From: Cloeon dipterum
Taxonomy: Eukaryota; Arthropoda; Insecta; Ephemeroptera; Baetidae
DNA length: 64,000 nt
Reading direction: 5' to 3'
NCBI RefSeq assembly: GCF_949628265.1
Contig: NC_088789.1
Location: forward strand, 26,653,883 to 26,717,882
Part shown: in pieces, positions 10,689-24,700 of the stretch
Position numbering within the stretch: the stretch's first letter is position 1
How the letters are laid out: the number at the start of each line of letters is the position of its first letter
The notes under the pieces: generated by a model
The model's database searches: none
The model's input: the letters and a program-made list of their open reading frames with translations, nothing else
Told to the model about the DNA's origin: nothing
Made by a program: the position numbers and the translations under genes

Positions 10689-13600
10689 AAGAAGAAAATA
10701 ACTTCATTTGACAATTTTTCGCCACAAATGACTGGGAAATTAAAATTAGATGCTGTAGTTTCAAACAAAACCCAATACCAATTTCGGACAGCTGCGTAAT
10801 GTTGGGAATTTTAAAAAATCGAAAGGATTCAACTCTCTTTGCAGCAACAATTCCATCCTCGATAAACGAGGAAATCCAATACTTGACAAACGAGGAAAAT
10901 GCCAGCGTTAAAGGGAAAGCAGCGTTGAATGTGATATAAACAAGTACACATATATATTTTGGAGCTAATTGGCTACCTAACTGATATTACAAGCGCCTCT
11001 AATTGGGCCAAAGTAGGCTTTAGGTATAAAATTCCTTCTTAATTAAGTTCAGCTTTTGCGGAATTGGCAGACTCCCCGACAACGCGTCGAAACACAGATA
11101 TGGTTGAATATTCTACAGGCAACATAAACAAGCGCTGCGGTATCGAATATCACTTATTTGTCGAAACATAATATCGGCTTTCAAACAAGCGAGAATTCCC
11201 TCCCCTCCCCTGGCCGTTCCGCGCGACAAATAATTAATTGTGTTTGTTTTGATTATCGATCTCTATCATTTTATGTTGTGATTAGTTTTGCGGTGAGGCA
11301 ACTGTGAGCAAACAATTTCAGCAGCCCTCCGGAACAAACACTTAAAATTAATTATGGAGCACGCACTTTGAGGCTTCTTCGAACACCAATAAAGTTTCCG
11401 TGGCGGTGGAGAAGGTATAAAAAAACTCCCTTCAGCTTAAGAGGCAGGTAATTAGCAATCGAATTTCCTAGAAGTTTGTCATCTGCAGGATGAACTGAAC
11501 CCAGCAAACTTCAATTGAAATGCAAATTCTCCTTCCGATGAAAGAGCGAAGAAAGCATCGCGTCAAAAACTTTTGGCAGATGTTGCGAAAGTTGCTCCAA
11601 TGGATCAATCTGCATATCCCCTCCACCGTTACCATTTTTTTTATCTTTTCATACACGCGAGGCAATCGACTGAGAATTTCATCACGCACAGCACAGGGAA
11701 AATAACACCAAAGAGAGAAAGAGATGTGATGAATTGGTTCGTTTCACGTGCTGATGCATTTTTATTGATCAATGCAGCGCTAATTAATTCCGAAATGAAT
11801 GCATCACTGCAGCCTTATGGAAATCGTATACCGCAGCCGCACGCTCTCGTGATTTGATCACTCACAGGAAGGCCGCGCGCTGTTATTGAATTTTTTATCG
11901 CTGGTGCCATGCAAACGCTGCTGGAAATTACTATAATTACGCCTTGACACACGCCAAACCCGGGGATTAAAACGAAACCACACACCGACGTGTTAGTCGA
12001 ATATATAGAGCAGCGAGTGACAACTCAGTGCTTTGCCCACGGTTTTTGGCATCAAACACCGCGCGCACTATCAGCTGGCCAACAGTGTCGAAACTCCATT
12101 AGGAGCTTATCAAACGTGCCGAATCCGCTGAGCGAGTTGCCATTAGTGAGTCGCGGTCGATATATTCAGAGATCAGGCCGATTCACGCTTTGCCAAGTGC
12201 GTGACGTAGAGCTTCACGGAACAAAGCTTTATCCAGCTTTTATCGGGCTAACTAAACCGAAAAGTAGTGTCACTTTTCCCTTATTGAAACAGATGAAGTC
12301 GTTTAGATTTTATCAAAAGTTGGATTAACTTTTATCTGAAACGTGTTAAATGAATATGCAATCAAAAAATAAAAATAAAAACCAACAAGCGATCATTGTT
12401 TCAATAATACAAAATTTTTGGACACATGATATTTCCAGTGCTTTGTGCGAATGAGGTTTTTGGTAGCGAAATATGAGGCCAGAAACCAACGTAATTGAAT
12501 TGAATTTACCTCCTGTTACTGAACGATGCTCGAGAAAGGCACAGAGATGAAACGGAACATGATTTCGTATTCCATCCAAATTCCGAATGGGTTTTCTGAG
12601 CACTCGTACGAGTCAAATTTCATTTGCATGCGCAGATCGCGGCACATCGCTCAAAATGTCACGCATGGCGGTTTCGGTCCGCACAGTGCGCGATTTCTTT
12701 TAATATATCGAATAAAAGAAAATCATTTATTAAAAGTTTCATACACGGCAGAATGAAATATGCTAATATATTATGAAGAATGCGTTACTGCTTATTTATA
12801 TGCGTAACGCTCTTTTAGCGCGGCAAATTTGATATTTTGGTTAAGGCCAAGAATTTTACTTTTAAATTGATCTGTAGCGTTTCGTTTTTTGCTAGCATCT
12901 GCCAGTTTGTTTTTAATCCAACTTGGATCAAAGCTCGGCGGCTTTGAAGCTTCTCCAGCATTCTTTGTTGATAGGAACACTTTGAATTTATCGGGTAACT
13001 CGTCAGATTCCTACTATCTTCACAGCGCATGCATTAATGTGAGTTGGAATTTGTGAAAAGCAAATTCCGTGGAGCAGACACAACTCAAACAAGAGGTTTC
13101 ATCTCTCTAATATGATCACGCCCAATGGCTCGAATTCTAATAAACAAATAGTTGAGCGTCTGTATAGTCTGTGAATAGGAAGAGACAGCCTCGGGTCCCT
13201 CTTACACCCACGAACTTCTGCTTAAAACAAAGACGTGAACTCAGCAATGCAAGAACAAATCAACGCGTTTCCCCGGAAGCAACCGGCACCTCCGTCCAGG
13301 CGGCCACTGGAGATCGGCCCGGCCAGACGCTGACAACATATTCAAATATGAAGTCAACAAGCTCTCGGCACTCCAAACACGGCCTCATCATTTTAATCCT
13401 AAATACACAGTGGCACAATATGAGACACTGCTCTTAATTAATTAATTTATTTTTTTAAACGCATATAAACAATTTTAAATCTACACAATTTTTTACATAT
13501 TTTTTAAGCTTCCCTCAGAGTTGATTTTCTTGCCGTACAAGTTTGAATATGATATTTTTCACATTTCTCGCCCCAGAAATTACATCTACAGTCAATATTA

Positions 13601-16248
13601 GGTTCATAATGGAAAATTGCATTATTACAGAAAGCAAAGTGATAGCCATGACAAGCAAATCTAGTAAAAATATGTCTGTCGGGAAAATCTGGTCCAAGCC
13701 AGTCATCATCGTTTCATTCTCAAAGAATTCGTCACAAATAAGCAGTCTATTTTATTTCTTAGATTCACAATAAAATAATTGACACTGCTCTTTAATATTC
13801 CATTTATCTCTCAAGGTACGATATCTGCCAGCCAGACAGGCCATGCTAAGCACTTTAATTACTTATGGTTCGTCGAATGGATTTCGAGCGCTCTTTTTGT
13901 AATTTTTGAAACGTAAATTTAAGTTGAAATCAGATATTTTCATTGCAGTTTGTCTGATTGTGAGTTTTATATAAAAGGCTATTTCTTTGATTTGCTCTCG
14001 CGTCAGCTTTGACACAGTTTGCGAATCGATTGAGCCTCTTCTCTCTTGTTTCCTGAATCACGCGCGACTCGAGCCTTTAATAATTAAGCAATTTAATGGA
14101 TTCCATTAATTAAATCTGCGAACCGTGGCGTTCACGGCGCAACTCGCCTCGTTTTGCGCGTGCCGTGTTGGCAACTTCTCTCTGCTCTCTCTTCCATCCA
14201 TCCTTGGCTGTTTTTCCTCTTTTCCAGAAGCGCCGAACATTCTGCTCGACTCATTTCATGTGACTTTATCTTTTAATAACTTTGCTCACAGACAGCTAAA
14301 GAGCTCAACTCTCATTTAACAACGCAGCAGAAGAAATAGAGGCGATGTTAATTACTTTTTCGAAATCTATCTCCTCCCGCTATATACAAAAGACAAGCCA
14401 ACAAAATGGAAACGCGTTCTAGCGTGAGCCGAGATTGCACGTTTTTCGACAGATTCAATTTAAATCTTAAAAAGGAGATATTTCAAGGCTGATGGAGATA
14501 ATAAACGGAAAAAATCCAGATGCAGGCTAAATAAAAAATAATCTAGTTCTTTTTATCAGTTCACCTCATTCGAATTGGGTGTGACCCCCTGATAACGAAC
14601 AACTCGCGAAAACCCCGCTTTAGAACAACCTCTAATCGGCTCAAGAGCTTCATTGGAGGAAGCCAAGTCCAGAAAAGGACCAGCTAGTAGAGTAACTTTC
14701 CCCCATTCTTGTAAACTCCCAAAACCACCGAAACCAAGAATATTAATTGCGATTATTTCTGTAAAGGTCATAAACAATTGGCTACTTGTACATCGTATCT
14801 TTCGATCTATTACATAAATTATTACAACACATTACAAAATAGAAGTTTATTCTGTAATTAGAAAACTTCAGCACTACTTCGAAGATCCGTTTTAACGCAC
14901 TCAAGATCTTTTAAAGGATAGATATTTACAGGTAAACATTTTAAAACATGTTGCATTTTTTATGATAGTAAGAAGTTTATTGAGTTTAATTATTTGTGAA
15001 GTTTAGCACAAGTTTATATATCTACAATTTGCAATAGTTAAGTAAGGACCTAGAAACATTTCAATTTCACATTTTGCTATATTTCCTGGAAATATTAATC
15101 CATGCAATGAGGCCGGTAAATTTTCCTTCTGGTGAAATAAATGATGATTTAACAATACGGAGACAATTGATGTTCGCCACTTCATTTTGATCCGATTTTC
15201 TTTAAAGTTTAAACGACAACCTGGGAAATTTTTATAGCTTTTTCCACTGTTTCCTAATTTTTAGTAAGTCAAAAAGGATTTCTCACAAATTGTCCATACA
15301 GCATTACTGTTAGAATGAAAGGTCAAAAGTTAAGCGTTCCCTGCTGATGGAAATGCGAGTGAAAGAATGAAAGAATGCGTGTATTCGTTCCAAGCAAAAG
15401 GTCCCAGCTGTTTTGATCCAATTCGCTCAGCTCGCAATCAGGTTTGCTGTCAATCCAGCGTCATTCCACGTCCGGTCAAATCAAAGCCGTACAATTAATT
15501 GAATTTCATAGGCGTTGCTCACTGGCAGCGAGCGCGAATTAACACACGCGCGGGCATAAATGCGCAGTTCCGAACTCGGTCGGCGTGCGAGCGAATTTAG
15601 TCCAAGGATTTTAATTTACGCACTCGTCGGGCGTTCCGATTGCGATTCTTTTATGTGTTCGCGATCTAATTTGCCGGCTGCAATCACGGTTCGCATTCAA
15701 CGCAATAAAAGCTTGCTGCAAAGGCAGAGGCGGATTTTTCCACTCATTCAAAACGATGTACGTTGAGATTAGAGCTGAAGACCCACTTTTCATCAAAGGC
15801 AATTTAAAAACGAGTTTAAATGGAGCAAGTGTAATGCATAACAATTTTAAACAAGTTAATTCTATAAAGCCATAAAAGCGGACTGGTTTTACGAATACAT
15901 CTTACTTTAACTTTTGAGCATTAATATTTTGAAATAAAATTTTTGTAGTCAATGAAATGTGTAAGATGAAAAGAAAAATTTACTCTCCTTCCAACTTTTA
16001 ATTAAATAAAGGAATTTTATATTTTTTGATATTTTTGAAAGGCTTTGTGAAATGTAAAAACCCATTTATTTTATTATTCTTGACAAGGTTACAGACACCT
16101 CTATCTCCTGAAACTAAAAGCATAAAAATCTGACATTATTCAAGATCACTCATAATATATTTTGTACCCGACTAGTTTGTAAAAATCCATTTTAAACGGT
16201 TTGGGACCACGAGAATCAAATCAATCAAAGAAGACAAATAAAGTTAAG
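10689..16248. other. Stretch without a recognisable gene
   Basis: AT-rich non-coding DNA with only short, unrelated open frames. It includes one fragment of the dispersed repeat listed at 15190-15310. I see no exon-like block with matching splice sites. Confidence 0.55.
15190..15310 (+). repeat. Dispersed repeat family D, fragment (copy C)
   Basis: Contains the family's recognisable core: CCGATTTTCTTT, a stretch like AACCTGGGAAATTTTTA, TTTCCTAATTTTTAGTAA, then GGATTTCTCACAAATTGTCC. The same order of motifs occurs at 32190-32600 and 41101-41470, and in reverse at 36800-37190 and 46220-46560. The copies are diverged, so boundaries are approximate. The family type is unknown. Confidence 0.6.
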
Positions 16249-16567
16249 AATTGACCAGTTGCATAAACCCTTAGTTATTGAAGCCGCCAACAGATGGCGT
16301 AACCAAAGACTTTCTTAAAAATTTTGTTTTAAGCAGTTTTAAGGCGTTTCCGCTGCGATTTCAGACTCAATCTAGCCATTTTGCTTTTTTTAAATTAATT
16401 TGCTAATTTTGGTTTTCAGCACGTCAAAAATAAGCAAATTAATTGAAGAATGCACAGTAGCTAGATTGAGTCTGAAATTGCAGCGGAAGTGCCTTAAAAT
16501 TGAGAGTCTACGGTGGCGCCATCTGTTGGTGGCTTCGAACACTTAGGGTTTATGCAACTGGTGAATT
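16249..16567. mobile_element. Fold-back element, family C, copy 1 (short form)
   Basis: The ends are ATTGACCAGTTGCATAAACC and its inverse (GGTTTATGCAACTGGTGAAT), continuing into long inverted arms that include AACAGATGGCG / CGCCATCTGTTGG and ACTCAATCTAG / CTAGATTGAGT. Arms are about 140 bp. Compared with the 434-bp copy at 42351-42784 this copy lacks most of the inner hairpin. I could not assign a target duplication. Confidence 0.85.
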
Positions 16568-18306
16568 TAAATTTATATTTTGTAATTATTTAAAAAGTTG
16601 TGAATTTGACTGCGCAGTGGAATCTGGAGATTCCGCTCTTTAGAGGCAATTAAATAGCTGCTCTTGAAGGCAAACAAATCTTGGTCCTCGTCTAACGAGA
16701 GCCGTCGTCATTTAGCATTCAGCCGCGACTGTTGAAAAACGCACGCTTCAAACGGATTCGGTGGCAGTAAGATTGAGCTGTCTCCAGACGACGGCTCGAA
16801 AATTGGGACTGCTTGAAACTCGAGTGCTCCAAACACTCGATCAATATATAGCAACAAGGAAAGTTTCCGTCGAATTCTGACTGAGCGCACCAATGACGGG
16901 TTCTGAATATATTTAATAGCATTATGCTAATGAGGGAAGTTTTCATTTCATATATATGTATAACAAATACTACACGAGAGAGTTCGCCGACAGGTAAATT
17001 ATTTTCGCGTACGTCCTGAATTAGTTGTGAGTTTGAACGACTTGCTCGCGTGCGATGCGTCGGTCCGGAACGAATTGCTGTCAAAACTTGTTGAAATTCG
17101 CTGGCTGTCGCACACACTTGAACACGTGAATGATGTGAATGCATATATCTTATATTCCATTTTGATTTTGCGGACACATTTACATACGCAGCTCGTTATT
17201 GCGAGTCTTTTGAAAGTGAATACAACAGGGCAATCCATCACAAAAGTAGGGAAAACGTCCAGAGAAATTATTACGGTCTCGAGAAAATAAATGTACATTA
17301 TGTATCATCTCAGCTGGCTACTAGGAGAGAGAGAGAGAGAAAAAGGGGCAGCTTTTTATGGAATAGAGTGCCACGCTGGAGACAAGCTTCTTTTTCTTAC
17401 ACTCCCTTTTTTATCGCGCTCAGCCAAGTCGGTCTTTCTCCCTTGGTATCGTTAGCGCACTCTTTCACAGCGAATTTCATGGTTTTTCAGTTATAACTTT
17501 CTATCCGGCCTCCAACCATAAATAAATAGTGCATGAATTTTATTGCACGAGGACACATAAAACTGATTGCGAGCATGGCCACAATAGTTGTGTTATATTG
17601 CCGTGCTAGATAGACATGAAAAGCCGTAAATTTCTGCAATTGGCCCGGCCAGAGGTGGAGACGAGACTTTTCACTTTGCATTCAGAAAGTTGCTAATGAA
17701 TCAAGGAAGCTGAACCCGCGAAAGTCATTAATTTCCTGTCCCCGATGAGAGATTTGAATCGCAAGGGTTAGCAAAAGGCGACGACAGCGTAAAAAAATGA
17801 ATGAACCCGCATTTTCCCCCGAAGCAAGGAACAGAGTGAATAGCACGCTGTCAGAGCAACGACTGGAAATGCTCTTCGTCGCTTTTTTTCCATTTATTTA
17901 TTCCTTTCATACCGGAGAGAAAGAGCAGAGAACGCAGTGTATGAGAAACTGAAAAGTACCGCTCTCTGATCACGAGTGTGTTGCTGCGCTGTCAAAGCTG
18001 ACTTCCACTGACTCAATGGAACAGCCGCCGCCTGATATTGCCGCGTGTATGCAATTTGCCTAGCAGATGTGCTTGACGGAGTGCATAAAAGCTTTTGATT
18101 AAATCGTGTGCATTCGACGGACGCGCCCACTCGATCTACGATGCCCTTTCCTGAGGTCTCATGTCCAATTATCAAGCAAATTCTTACTCTCAACATAGCA
18201 TAAATACCGACGGAAATAGATGCTAGGTTATTTGCACTAATTAACTGAACTCTATACAAAAAATGAGATTTATGAACAGATTCACGCAAATGAGCTGTTT
18301 TGATGC
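16568..18306. other. Stretch without a recognisable gene
   Basis: Non-coding sequence with a (GA)n microsatellite at 17323-17341. Open frames up to about 150 codons on the minus strand have no recognisable motif. Confidence 0.55.
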
Positions 18307-18310
18307 TGCA

Positions 18311-18736
18311 AGAGGTATGATACTGCAAAAGCCTGGAAAATGCTTGTTGCCAATGCATAAACTCATCCCTTAGGATTCAGATAAAGCCTAAATTGACCTA
18401 AGAAGCACTGTAATTTTTTGAGAAAATTGGCTGGAAAGTTACCGTGCTTTTCAAATGGCAATGGCTGTCTCCTTACTTGAAATCCGATTTAATTTCAAAA
18501 CCAATAGTTTCCCCAATAAGTGGCATACACCGTTGGACAGATCTCGACGAGAGGAATCGAAATATGCCAAGAAAATATGTTCAAGCACTGTAAATTTTGG
18601 AGAAAATTGGCACAATTTGAATTTTTATTGTAGGAAGGTCCTTTTTTATTGCTGAACAAATTGTTTATCGATCAATTGTTTATGGCATCCAACAATTCAA
18701 ATAATTTCCAATTGTTGCTCTGCATCGTCCCACTTT
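18311..18736 (+). mobile_element. TTAA-target MITE, copy 1
   Basis: A member of the ~435-bp family with ends AGAGGTATGATAC (left) and the inverse of AGTGGAATGATAC (right, degraded). The right flank has TTAA (18737-18740); the left target has decayed to TGCA. The interior matches the other five copies almost base for base, for example GCCTGGAAAATGCTTGTTGC and AAGTGGCATACACCGTTGG. Confidence 0.88.
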
Positions 18737-18740
18737 TTAA

Positions 18741-21700
18741 AAAAAATCGTTCAGTTTTTTATAATTTAAAAAGATTTTTTTTAAATACCATTTGTAAAAT
18801 TAAACACATTTATAACTTATTCAAAAATTTAATTTACCTTTTCCTGATACTCTCCAACATAAGTTTGAAATTCAATTAAAAATTGGTAACAAATTCCAAA
18901 AAATTGGTCAAAATAATAAAAACAAATCATGGATACCGCAATTTAGCAAAATCTGATTTGAATTTTAAAATTTTGCATTAATTATAGTGTGTCTCTGTCC
19001 TATCATCTTTTATCAGAATTACAAATACGATGAGCAAAGCCTAAGCATACAAATCGCTGGTTAGCACCCTGGCCAACACACCTCACTTGTATATTGACAG
19101 CAAAACCCGGTTAAATGATTTACAGGAAAAATTAATTATTTAAATATGCTCAAGCGTATACACAGAGTGGCGACGAGTGTACTCGCAAACGTTGACATTG
19201 TTTCACTAAGCAAATTTGCACGTATAATCTATTTTCCTCCGCTCAGTTGACAAAGAGGAAATTTAATCATGCGACCACTCGATTTACATTCAAAGCTCGG
19301 CGCTCTTTGCCATATTCGTTCGCCGCGTGTGCAGAAAAATGCAAATTGACTTTTCCGCATTGGCGTTCGTGCCGATATCATGCAGCGGAAAATTGTAGCA
19401 AAAAGTGACTCAATTATTCATGAGATGCGTAACGAAACTACAACGACAATGAAACTAGATACTTCCCAGGCTATTTTCATACACAAACAAATAATGTGAA
19501 GAGTAATAACTCATTTGCAGCTAGACAACCAGGATATCACTGGCGCATTCGGACATAATAATCCCGTGGTATTCATACGCAAAATGAATGAATAAGGCCA
19601 GCACACTGATCATATTTCCACTCACGTAGCAGCAATTCGGTTCATTTTCCCCCAAATTCCCCTTGCTTCGCAGAAACGCAGCCAATTAACTTGGATTGGA
19701 CCGGGGAATTGACATGTGTGGGCTCCAGGATTGATGCTGACTAACCAGCATATTGAATCGTTGATTTGTGGGCTGAATCATTTTCATTTCGGGTACGCAG
19801 TGTCAACAGGGTTGGGCGAGTTATCAAAACGTTGATCACACCGCATCAGAGTAATTCTTTCAATCATGGGAGACCGATTGGCATTGAAACTGGTGTTCAA
19901 TTCAATAACTGAGAATTAAATTTGGGATGGAATGTATAAATTCAAAAGAAGCTTTCATAGCTGACCAATCAAATGACGTACAACATGGATCAATCCAATT
20001 CAGTCAGATTTTTTTTGCCTTTTTATGAGACTAGTAATAAATCAATGATTTGTCCTTTGCAATTGCGGTAAGAGCAAAAAAGATCCAGGCTTAAATCCAC
20101 TAAACGATTTTACATTGGAACTGGAAAAAAAATGTTTCCAAGGGCAACTGGGGCTTTTACGCGTAAGCTAACCCGCTTTTAATTAATCTCCCAGACGTGC
20201 AGCACCGAAAAATGAGTTGCAAAGCGCGTGAGCATTATTAATTCTCATTCCCTTTGGCCCGCTTTCCAGGCCAACGACTGGTTAATGGCCGCCGCGGAAA
20301 AAAGAAAACGAGTGGAACGCGGCTCATTAGGCAGGAAAAATGTCCAGGTGCAGCTCGGCATTTCCGCGTCCCTCACGCTAATTCAATTTGGCGTTGCTCC
20401 GACGAGAACGAGGACCGTGAGTAATTAAAACTGCAGCAGAACGAACGACGCTGAAACATGCAGCTGACGGGGGTGGTTCTCTCCTCACCTGGCAAATGAT
20501 CCTGCGGCCGCAAATGAAAATTTTAACTGAATAAGACGAACGTCGTCATTCGTGCAAACGACACAAAAAGGGTTTCGTTCCAGGCGAAACAAAAGCCGCG
20601 CACGCTCACACCTTTCATGCTGCTGCCAAGATTAAATTTTTACGGCTCCCTCGACCCACAAAGGCACGTGTAATTTGCATGTTTACAAAAATCATGTACA
20701 AGTGTGCTGTGTGCAGTCATGAACACTGAATTTAACAATTATAAAAATTTTTAATAGCACCAGCTGCATTTGGTTGATACATTTTTATAAACTGCTATTA
20801 AGAAGAAAACATAATATGGAAATTCTTGTTGAAAACCCCCAACAAATAGTGCCTAAAGATCTTCAAAACTTAAATGAACCTGAAATTAATCGAAATGTTT
20901 TATCAGGCAGATATTTGAAAAAAAATCGTTCAGAAACCTAAAAATTTCATTTAAATCTTAAATTGAATAAATATTGTATAACAAAACCATCAAGCTCTTT
21001 ATATCGTAACGAAATTTTCGACAGTATAAAATGGCTTTTGGCCAGGTTTAATGGTTTTCCGGCTAAAAGGCTATAACAAAGGACCTTCCATAGCATTCCT
21101 GTACTAATGGTTTCAAAAACCATTTTGGAAATTGGCACAATTTGATTGGTAGTTGGCATTCTTTCACAAGGAATGTGATCCACAATGTACAAATACGTCT
21201 AATAAATATAATATAAAGGGACTTTGTGTGCCATTCTTCCATTATCTATGATGTGAGCGGCCGGCTAGAAGCCGATGAGCTATTTTTTTAGATTGCCTCT
21301 ACCCGTGGGTGAATTTGCATTAAATTTGAACTGGCTAGTTGACGGGAGTTGACAATACCCAAAAGGGTAACCCTCATTCAATTTTCATAGCTTTCAAAGC
21401 CATGTGTTGTGAGTAAAAATCTCAATTTGGCAGGCTATGTAATTATTTTCCAAAAAAATCACACCTAGCCCACTCAGGTTACATTTTAATTTACAGTTTT
21501 AGACATGATTTTTCTTTCCTCAAGTGTCCAATTAAAAATTTCCTTGTATATTGATATTTGTTTAATTCGTTAGGCGATCCAAGGGAATCGATAAGTCTGG
21601 AAACGTTATTTTAAACGTTTTAATGCTGCGTTAATTAGAGTATCAAAATTCGAAAAGCATTCTACTTCTCTGAAACAGCTTTTTTGCTTTCTAAATAACG

Positions 21701-24700
21701 ATGTTGTGTAAGCTGAGTTTCCCAAGTGGAAAGCATTTTTTTGCAGAGAAGTTATCCGCTGTGCTAACTGCACACAAGAAAAAGAGACCTGCAACAAAAA
21801 CACTTATGTATTGTCTCGATCCCAAGTACAAAATTAAAGCCGTACATTAACGCCTGGTGTGGAAAGGGGAGCCGATGTAAGCGAGCGAAACTGAGATTTA
21901 TGTCGACCTTTAGGGCGCGAAATTCGTCTCATCTTTTTTGTATCAGCGCAAATCCACAATGAAGCTCGTTTCACCTTGCCGAGGAAAAAGAGCAAGTCGA
22001 TGTTTTAGAAGCGCCAGACAAGCAGCGAGGACTTTTATAGGCCAAGCCTTTCTTCTTTTGCTCCGGAATTGTCCGCAACCAATAGTGGGCAGCGGAAAAG
22101 AACATGCCGACAGAATAGAACCGCAACGGAGAGACGCAGTGTGGTGAATGGCCAGCCGACTTTTTACTTCCTTTGTGCACGCTGTTTGTGTGGGAAAGCA
22201 ATTAAAAGCGCTGCTACTGTTTTTGAGGCATCAATTATTAACATTCTGTTGGTTTCCTGAAACTACTTACGAAATTAGCTGTTCTAAAAATTACTGAATT
22301 TATTAAAAACCAACAGCCCAAGCAGAGTAGGAGACATTCACTTTTCTTAAATTTAAAGATTAAGCCTGTGTGTATTTGTTTCTTGGTCTTAAAATTCTGT
22401 GAGAGTTATTTGCAAAATTTTAAGCGATATAATTTGCGTCTAACTGTTATAGATAATAATTCACAGAGGAAATATTTTCATCATAAAATTCGACTTTATT
22501 TATTTTTAAATACAAAATATGCTCCATAGTTATTTCTAATTGCTTATTCCTTAGTTTCATTAAGTTCTTCTTTGATTTAAGTGCTTAATTTCATCTCATA
22601 ATAAACAAATAATGAGTTGAGAAAAATTAGATTTAACTTTTGAGTATAAATCTGCAACTTTTGTTCGTTTGGCACCTTTAAATGAAATTAATTTGTTGAA
22701 ATGAGTCTGGTTAGCAATTTTGCTAGTAAATTTTAATTTTATAGGCAGCTAAAAGTTGAATCAAAGAAGTCAATCTGCAAATTACTCGTCTGAACTCATT
22801 CTCCTTTTACTCTCCACTGAAAATGCTTAATTTTGATGGGTTTGGGGAGAGTAATAAGTCAGGATTTATTTTTGATTAATTGCTACCCCCTTCTCGACTC
22901 TTCCACGTAGATTCATTCGTATATGCCTATTTAACAATCCATCTTCCAGTCAGTGGGAAATTTCCATTTTCAGTCTAAACGGAAGAAGGAGAGTTTGCAT
23001 CTCCGCCTCTCCTTTCAACCTCTGGGGCAGCGAACGAAGCAGGCAGAATTCATAAAAATTCAATGAGGTGGATGGTTGGGCTGAAATATCATAGAGATCG
23101 GCAGCACACGCGGCGGATGCGAGGACAAAGCAACAGCAGCAAGGCTGAACCAGCAGAAGCATCGAGCACATAAGATCGCTCACAAGGTTGATGTCAGTTT
23201 GTATATATACTTGGCGCGACACACGTGATGAGGGCTGCTCTTTAATAATTCTGCAGGGGATGAAACCTCGGCGGCTTGAGAGAAAGAAGAAGAAGAACAA
23301 ACGAGACGCCTGCCTGAATAATTAATTTCCGCCGACGGGAAATGAGTTGAAAACCGAAATGCGGCGCTCAAGTGAGCCGTGCCTAAAGATTACAATAATA
23401 ATGAGCTGCCTACTCTTCACAGCTTCGAGCCCAAATTTAATTGCGGTTCGGTGTCTGCGCGCTGCCCGCGTTTTTGGCCTCTCGTTTGAGAACAATGGAC
23501 CAGCGTTCGCGTTTGTTGGAGCAAATTGCATTTAACTTTGTGTGTGCACGCCGGCAGAAGTTTCTCTAGCCACAAAAGGAGGTTTAGACGCGTGCCTTTT
23601 GACGTGTAAAGCAGTTTCCCCCGTTTAAATAGCTGCCACAGCGCCGGAAAATTAATGAAAGGGCCGCGTGTGCGTAAATGGTGTCTATAACAGTGTTACT
23701 CACGGCGCTAAACTCTGCTTTGTTTCTTCTAGCAAGTAATTGTTTCATAATATATAAAACCTAGTTTCTTTTGAAAAAGATTTATTTTCTACGAGTTTTG
23801 CTGTTGAATTCTTCCACGAATAATTAAAATGACATTGATGAGGCCATTAAAAAATGGAAATGGGGCTAACAAGAAATAATTCCATGCTTAGCATTTATAC
23901 CAACAAAAAATAAAGTAGAAATATTTTGCTTTTCGTGGTTGTGCACGCTGATTCAAGAGTGAAGTCACTAATTGGAACGTTTGAAAGTTCCCTTTTTCTC
24001 TGCTCGGCTGCCAATATTTCCTACCTGCTGCACACAGTACACAGCACAAACTCCGCCAATATTTTCCCTCGACTCATAGAAACGGGGAAAAAGCGGCTTT
24101 CTAATTACTGCCTGCGCCTCGGGGAGATGGAAATTGTGTACGCAATGTTTACTCAGCACGACTGACGAGGCCTAACTAGCGGGCTATTTATTGCAGATAA
24201 ATTTCTCCTTCCTCCCCATATAATGGTGTGGGAACAAAGATCCCTGCTATTTTATTACCGACACGCCTCCTGCCTGCTGCAACTGTTGTTTGTTTTCTCT
24301 CATATATGTGATCAGTTGGAACACGAGAAAGCCATATATATTGCGCCCCAGCCCCGCGGTCCTGTCACTTCAGAATGAACAAACGCACGTTTCCCGCACC
24401 GCCGCCGAGCCGCTCTTTCAAAAACTTGCTTTCCCAGCGTGATTATTTCTGCAAAAGCCTCATTTCGCGGAACCTCTGCAGCTGAAATTCGTGACGAGTG
24501 GTTTCCGTGGCAGAAAGTAAAAAAAAAAAAATGCGGCAATCTGGCCGAAAATAAACCCCGCGGACGGACGTATGAGTTCATTTTCGGCGTTGAAAAGTTG
24601 AATTGGTGTACTCGTCAGGTTCGGAGTGGCGGGGCCTTTTGTTTGGTTTTATTTATACGCCACTCGCGTGGTGTAATTTGCAGCGGGATTTTTAATAATC

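Noticed and set aside
17894..18358. 154-codon minus-strand frame
   Set aside because: It overlaps the start of a TTAA MITE and has no recognisable motif.
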